Of a stretch of 64,000 bases of DNA, positions 61,553 to 64,000 are shown piece by piece. The notes below the pieces were generated by a model, which searched no databases, had not been told where the DNA came from, and saw nothing but the letters and a program-made list of their open reading frames with translations. The position numbers and the translations under genes are program-made. The stretch comes from an uncultured Clostridia bacterium (GTDB taxonomy: Bacteria > Bacillota > Clostridia > Peptostreptococcales > Anaerovoracaceae): contig CALCEY010000005.1 in assembly GCA_937900415.1 (NCBI GenBank), forward strand, positions 1-64,000, written 5' to 3'. Every line of letters begins with the position of its first letter. Positions within the stretch are counted from its first letter, which is position 1.

Positions 61553-61741
61553 TCAAGATGATTTCTGTAACTTTTCTAAATTTGAAGATTTATCCGCCGA
61601 AAAATCGCCTAATACTTCGTGTTCGCATATCTCTTTAAACACTGTATCTAAAGGCTTTTTCGCACTTTCTGATTGCTTCATATTCACAATAAAAGTTGTT
61701 TTTCCTATTCGTGTTGGATAAGAACAATTACGCTCTTTCAT
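61553..61741 (-). CDS. TnpW-like transposon-encoded small protein
   Basis: About 62 residues from ATG 61741; an upstream GTG at 61789 would give 78. The segment TRIGKTTFIVNMKQSESAKK resembles TnpW, a small protein of Tn-type conjugative elements that lies near their recombinase. The end of the usual family sequence is altered. It belongs to the decayed mobile segment with the relBE pair and recombinase fragments. Confidence 0.55.
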   Translation of the reverse strand: MKERNCSYPTRIGKTTFIVNMKQSESAKKPLDTVFKEICEHEVLGDFSADKSSNLEKLQKSS

Positions 61742-61778
61742 ATAGCTTGATCCTACTTTTTTAATTTGTACTAACTTT

Positions 61779-62045
61779 TTATTCTTCACTTATTAGGGTT
61801 ACTTTTCTATTAAGCTGAACCATAGTATTTTTAGTTAAAGTTTTAGATAACTTGTACCTATCCACATTATAAGAGATATCTTCATTCAATATTTCTTCGT
61901 TTGTTTTTGAAGAATCAAGTAACTTAATTAAATCATTGATAATTCTTTCTTGATTAAGACTATCAAAGTTTAAATCTATATTATATTTATCACTCGGTAT
62001 CGTCAGGCATATCCAGCAAAACCGAAACTTGGTCTCTCCGCCCAT
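61779..62045 (-). CDS. Hypothetical protein, probably chimeric remnant
   Basis: Open frame of 88 codons. The first 21 codons overlap relE in another frame and look like shadow sequence. From about 62005 the sequence becomes clearly more AT-rich and encodes IDLNFDSLNQERIIND and further hydrophilic residues with no family I recognise. I think it is the 3' end of another gene joined to the relE region by recombination. No ribosome binding site supports translation. Confidence 0.3.
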   Translation of the reverse strand: MGGETKFRFCWICLTIPSDKYNIDLNFDSLNQERIINDLIKLLDSSKTNEEILNEDISYNVDRYKLSKTLTKNTMVQLNRKVTLISEE

Positions 62046-62316
62046 AAATCACTGCCGTAATCCACACCTCCTCATCAATCAGATAATAAACAAGAAAATT
62101 CTTGAAAGGCATTTTGTAAATGCCTTTTGTTTGCCACGGTTCTTCCTCTGTAAAAGGGTATCGTGACGGCATAGAGTCCAGCATTGCGATTTCAGATTGC
62201 AAGGTATCCGCCCATTTTCGTGCAGTTTCCGGTACTAACAGAATTTTGGAAATATACTGCACGATTTCTTCAATTTGCCCGATTGCCTGTGAGGTCAGCT
62301 TAACTTCGTACTGCAT
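61990..62316 (-). CDS. relE: RelE/ParE-family toxin
   Basis: 108 residues. The fold is recognisable from YEVKLTSQAIGQIEEIVQYI, the ARKWADTL segment and the C-terminal VWITAVIYGRRDQ. RelE members cleave mRNA on the ribosome; ParE members inhibit gyrase. It starts two bases after the relB stop, so it is translated together with the antitoxin. Confidence 0.85.
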   Translation of the reverse strand: MQYEVKLTSQAIGQIEEIVQYISKILLVPETARKWADTLQSEIAMLDSMPSRYPFTEEEPWQTKGIYKMPFKNFLVYYLIDEEVWITAVIYGRRDQVSVLLDMPDDTE

Positions 62317-62318
62317 AC

Positions 62319-62615
62319 TTAAATGCCCCCACGAATTTTGGCAAAAGCTTCGTCAACAGAAAGTCCTTCTCCTGTCTTTGCCTGATAATAGCCTTTTTCC
62401 ATCATTACATTAAACTGCTCGTCTGTCATACTGTCTCTTGTAGGCAGACTTGGCACTGTGAGAGAATATGGAACTCCGCCCGTCATAATAATCTGTCTGT
62501 ATAAAGTGTCTATCAAGACAGAAACAGGAAGTCCAAGTTTATCCAAAACCGCCTCTGCCTGTCGTTTAATTTCCGGCTGCACACGAGCTGTTACATTTGC
62601 ACTTTTTGTTGCCAT
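62319..62615 (-). CDS. relB: RelB/DinJ-family antitoxin
   Basis: 98 residues from ATG 62615, after AAAGGATGG; an earlier ATG at 62627 is less well placed. Opens with MATKSANVTARVQPEIKRQA, a ribbon-helix-helix typical of RelB/DinJ, and has a C-terminal toxin-binding part with VDEAFAKIRGGI. It neutralises RelE and represses the operon. Confidence 0.88.
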   Translation of the reverse strand: MATKSANVTARVQPEIKRQAEAVLDKLGLPVSVLIDTLYRQIIMTGGVPYSLTVPSLPTRDSMTDEQFNVMMEKGYYQAKTGEGLSVDEAFAKIRGGI

Positions 62616-62752
62616 AATATACACCATCCTTTCCGTTATTGATTATAGCATATTGTATGGCTAATTGCAATACAATATGCGTGTTCCTCAAAAATACAAG
62701 TCTAACCACTTCGACTATACTCTCAGCTTTACGACTTCTTGAATACTTAGCG

Positions 62753-62791
62753 AAAAAGGAAAACTGCCATCAGTTGACAGTAGTTTCCTTT
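62753..62791 (-). terminator. Hairpin upstream of relBE
   Basis: AAAGGAAACTACTGTC and GATGGCAGTTTTCCTTT form a 15-base stem with a 4-base loop and a T tail on the minus strand. It ends transcripts coming from the recombinase side. Confidence 0.55.
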
Positions 62792-62872
62792 CGGCCGGTA
62801 TTTCATTATGAATACACAATGTTATTCAGTACAATCTCATCAACGCAGGCTCGAATGTTATTCATCATTCTT

Positions 62873-63187
62873 ATGATAAAAAAAACGTTGACCCGGAAGA
62901 TTGCGGAACTGTCACAGGAAATCGACACCGCCACCGAGCGCAGCGCAGACGTGAAAAAGTTTGTTGCTCTTGTTCACAGGCATACCGCGATTGACGAGCT
63001 AACCTGTGAAAACGTCCACGAATTTATTTACCGTATTCTTATCCACGAACCGGATAAGGAAACAAATACCCGCAAAATCGAAATCATGTATAGCTTTGTC
63101 GGCAGGATTGACACAGGCGATAAACCTACCGAAAGTATCTCCTATTTCAGACAAATAGATGCTGACGTAAAAAGCTATGCTATCTAA
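62873..63187 (+). pseudogene. C-terminal fragment of a large serine recombinase
   Basis: About 100 codons encode the C-terminal tail of a TnpX/DUF4368-type transposon recombinase: IDTATERSADVKKFVALVH, ENVHEFIYRILIHE, TRKIEIMYSFVGRID and ESISYFRQ. The catalytic resolvase domain and middle are absent in this frame. The open frame continues further upstream to 62639, but that part has no family similarity. It points away from the N-terminal fragment nearby. Confidence 0.85.
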
Positions 63188-63201
63188 CATAAATCAAAAA
63201 G

Positions 63202-63245
63202 AGGTAAGATAACACCCTCTATAAAAAAGTGGTGTTATCTTACCT
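63202..63245. repeat. Perfect inverted repeat at the junction of recombinase fragments
   Basis: AGGTAAGATAACACC and GGTGTTATCTTACCT (15 bases each, identical when inverted) enclose a 14-base loop. The N-terminal recombinase fragment ends inside the right arm and the C-terminal fragment ends 15 bases to the left of the left arm. Confidence 0.85.
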
Positions 63246-63426
63246 TGTCAAAGTTCACACCCGAAAAATCATCGTCAGTAAAATGGCGAATGTTACCGAA
63301 CCCATTTCTACGGGCATATTCTTCCAAATATTTATTCCGGTTGATAATTGAATTTGACTCGCCGGTAAGGTCATCGTCCCCTGATAATCGTTCATAAAAT
63401 GCGGTAATCTTTGAAGTCCTTGACAT
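63235..63426 (-). pseudogene. N-terminal fragment of a large serine recombinase
   Basis: 63 codons that encode the start of a transposon serine recombinase (MSRTSKITAFYERLSGDDD, then SNSIINRNKYLEEYARRNGF, RHFTDDDFSGVNFD). The catalytic serine is in GESNSI. The frame stops at TAA inside the palindrome at 63202-63245. The full-length protein would be over 500 residues. This and the opposite C-terminal piece may be from one gene split by inversion. Confidence 0.85.
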
Positions 63427-63460
63427 TCTCTCAACCTTCTTTCGTTATGTAATCTTGCAA

Positions 63461-63494
63461 TTTAAAAAGGACGATGTTTATCGTCCTTTTTAAA
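63461..63494. terminator. Bidirectional terminator
   Basis: TTTAAAAAGGACGA and TCGTCCTTTTTAAA form perfect 14-base arms with a 6-base loop. A/T runs flank both sides. It separates the mobile remnants from the chaperone gene on the right. Confidence 0.88.
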
Positions 63495-63559
63495 GGATGA
63501 TCCTCCGGCTTTGCGTTTAACCGTTCTGCTGCCCTCCGGCTTTGCGGCCGTTAAAGGCG

Positions 63560-64000
63560 CTATTCGTCAGATTTGTCGGCCTCGTCACGGCCTTCCTCCG
63601 AATCGTCGCCGTCAAGCAGACGGTCATAAAGCATGTCCAGCTCTTTTGTCAGCAGCATGTTTCGTTTCAGTCTTGCCTGTTCGGCATATTCCTCCAGCGT
63701 CATACCTGTATATTCCTTGAAATCATCTTCAGTCTCAAAACCCGCCGACTTGAGATTATCCGCTAAGAATTCTTCATATTCCTCATCGCTTATCTCGATT
63801 TTTTCCTTCTGTGCAAACAGGTATATAACCATCTCCTGTTTTACGTATTCCTCGGCATAGAGCTGAATCTGCTCTTCATATTCTTTCTGGGTCATTTCCT
63901 GCGCTTCAAGGAAATCCTCCCATTCCTCATATCCTGTGGTTTCAGCTCCGTAACGGTAATATTCATCCAATTCCTTGAAATAATCATCGACTTCCTTTTC
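63560..64000 (-). CDS. Trigger-factor-like protein, C-terminal part (runs off right edge)
   Basis: About 146 codons are visible and the frame stays open to the window edge, so the gene is partial at its 5' end. The helical, highly acidic sequence with EDFLEAQEMTQKEYEEQ, EKIEISDEEYEEFLADNL and an LKRNMLLTKELDMLYD-like end resembles the C-terminal domain of trigger factor, the ribosome-bound chaperone. The tail is rich in Asp and Glu. A SurA-like chaperone is an alternative. Confidence 0.65.
   Translation of the reverse strand, partial: EKEVDDYFKELDEYYRYGAETTGYEEWEDFLEAQEMTQKEYEEQIQLYAEEYVKQEMVIYLFAQKEKIEISDEEYEEFLADNLKSAGFETEDDFKEYTGMTLEEYAEQARLKRNMLLTKELDMLYDRLLDGDDSEEGRDEADKSDE

Overview
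The window looks like chromosomal DNA of a spore-forming, anaerobic, low-to-mid GC Firmicute of class Clostridia. The evidence is a spoIIAA-spoIIAB-sigF operon, a sigK-type sigma factor, a ylmC-nrdR pair, rubrerythrin with a PerR/Fur-type repressor, several TRAP transporters and strong AGGAGG ribosome binding sites. The mix of amino-acid catabolism and an SPKTG-anchored surface protein would fit the Anaerovoracaceae/Family XIII group, but that is inference only.

Layout, left to right. (1) 1-1662: the first codons of an acyl-CoA dehydrogenase, then the spoIIA operon. (2) 1882-10690: a minus-strand operon, read FGGY kinase -> pyridine nucleotide-disulfide oxidoreductase -> DUF1667 -> GlpA-like dehydrogenase -> TRAP DctP-DctQ-DctM. 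A DeoR-type regulator diverges from it and the two promoters lie back to back. (3) 10913-17064: typA-mscS-pyc operon. (4) 17968-20346: an amidase and a Methyltransf_32 enzyme. (5) 20870-24685: a helicase-nuclease gene, a decayed XRE regulator and tRNA-Ser(CGA). (6) 25253-34000: an amino-acid cluster (ureohydrolase, TRAP DctQ-DctM-DctP, LUD protein, ornithine cyclodeaminase homologue, aminotransferase) behind a near-perfect sigma-54 promoter, with its sigma-54 activator divergent. (7) 34187-44327: two MATE exporters, thrC, perR-rubrerythrin, cysteine desulfurase-thiI and rny. (8) 44718-46845: a surface protein behind a tetranucleotide repeat. (9) 47136-58975: cell shape, division and sporulation genes (rodA, minD, mrdA, mreDCB, radC, sigK, a SpoVD-like PBP, cmk, nrdR). 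(10) 59088-61305: ylmC and a glycine-riboswitch-controlled AGCS symporter. (11) 61553-63430: a decayed transposon segment with relBE and fragments of a large serine recombinase. (12) The C-terminal part of a trigger-factor-like protein at the right edge.

The most unusual locus is 46631-46845. A perfect TGAC repeat (12.75 units) lies inside a small upstream ORF of the surface-protein gene, and an intrinsic terminator lies between the two. In the present repeat register the small ORF stops right after the repeat, well before the terminator. In one of the three possible registers it stays open across the whole terminator and ends just upstream of the surface gene. This suggests a frame-switched (phase-variable) attenuator, which I propose as a hypothesis.

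Other points: several minus-strand ORFs have obvious start corrections, given in the entries. The FGGY kinase and the GlpA-like dehydrogenase both lack residues that define glycerol and glycerol-3-phosphate enzymes, so the operon may serve another substrate. All functional calls rest on motifs recognised by eye; no database search was run.
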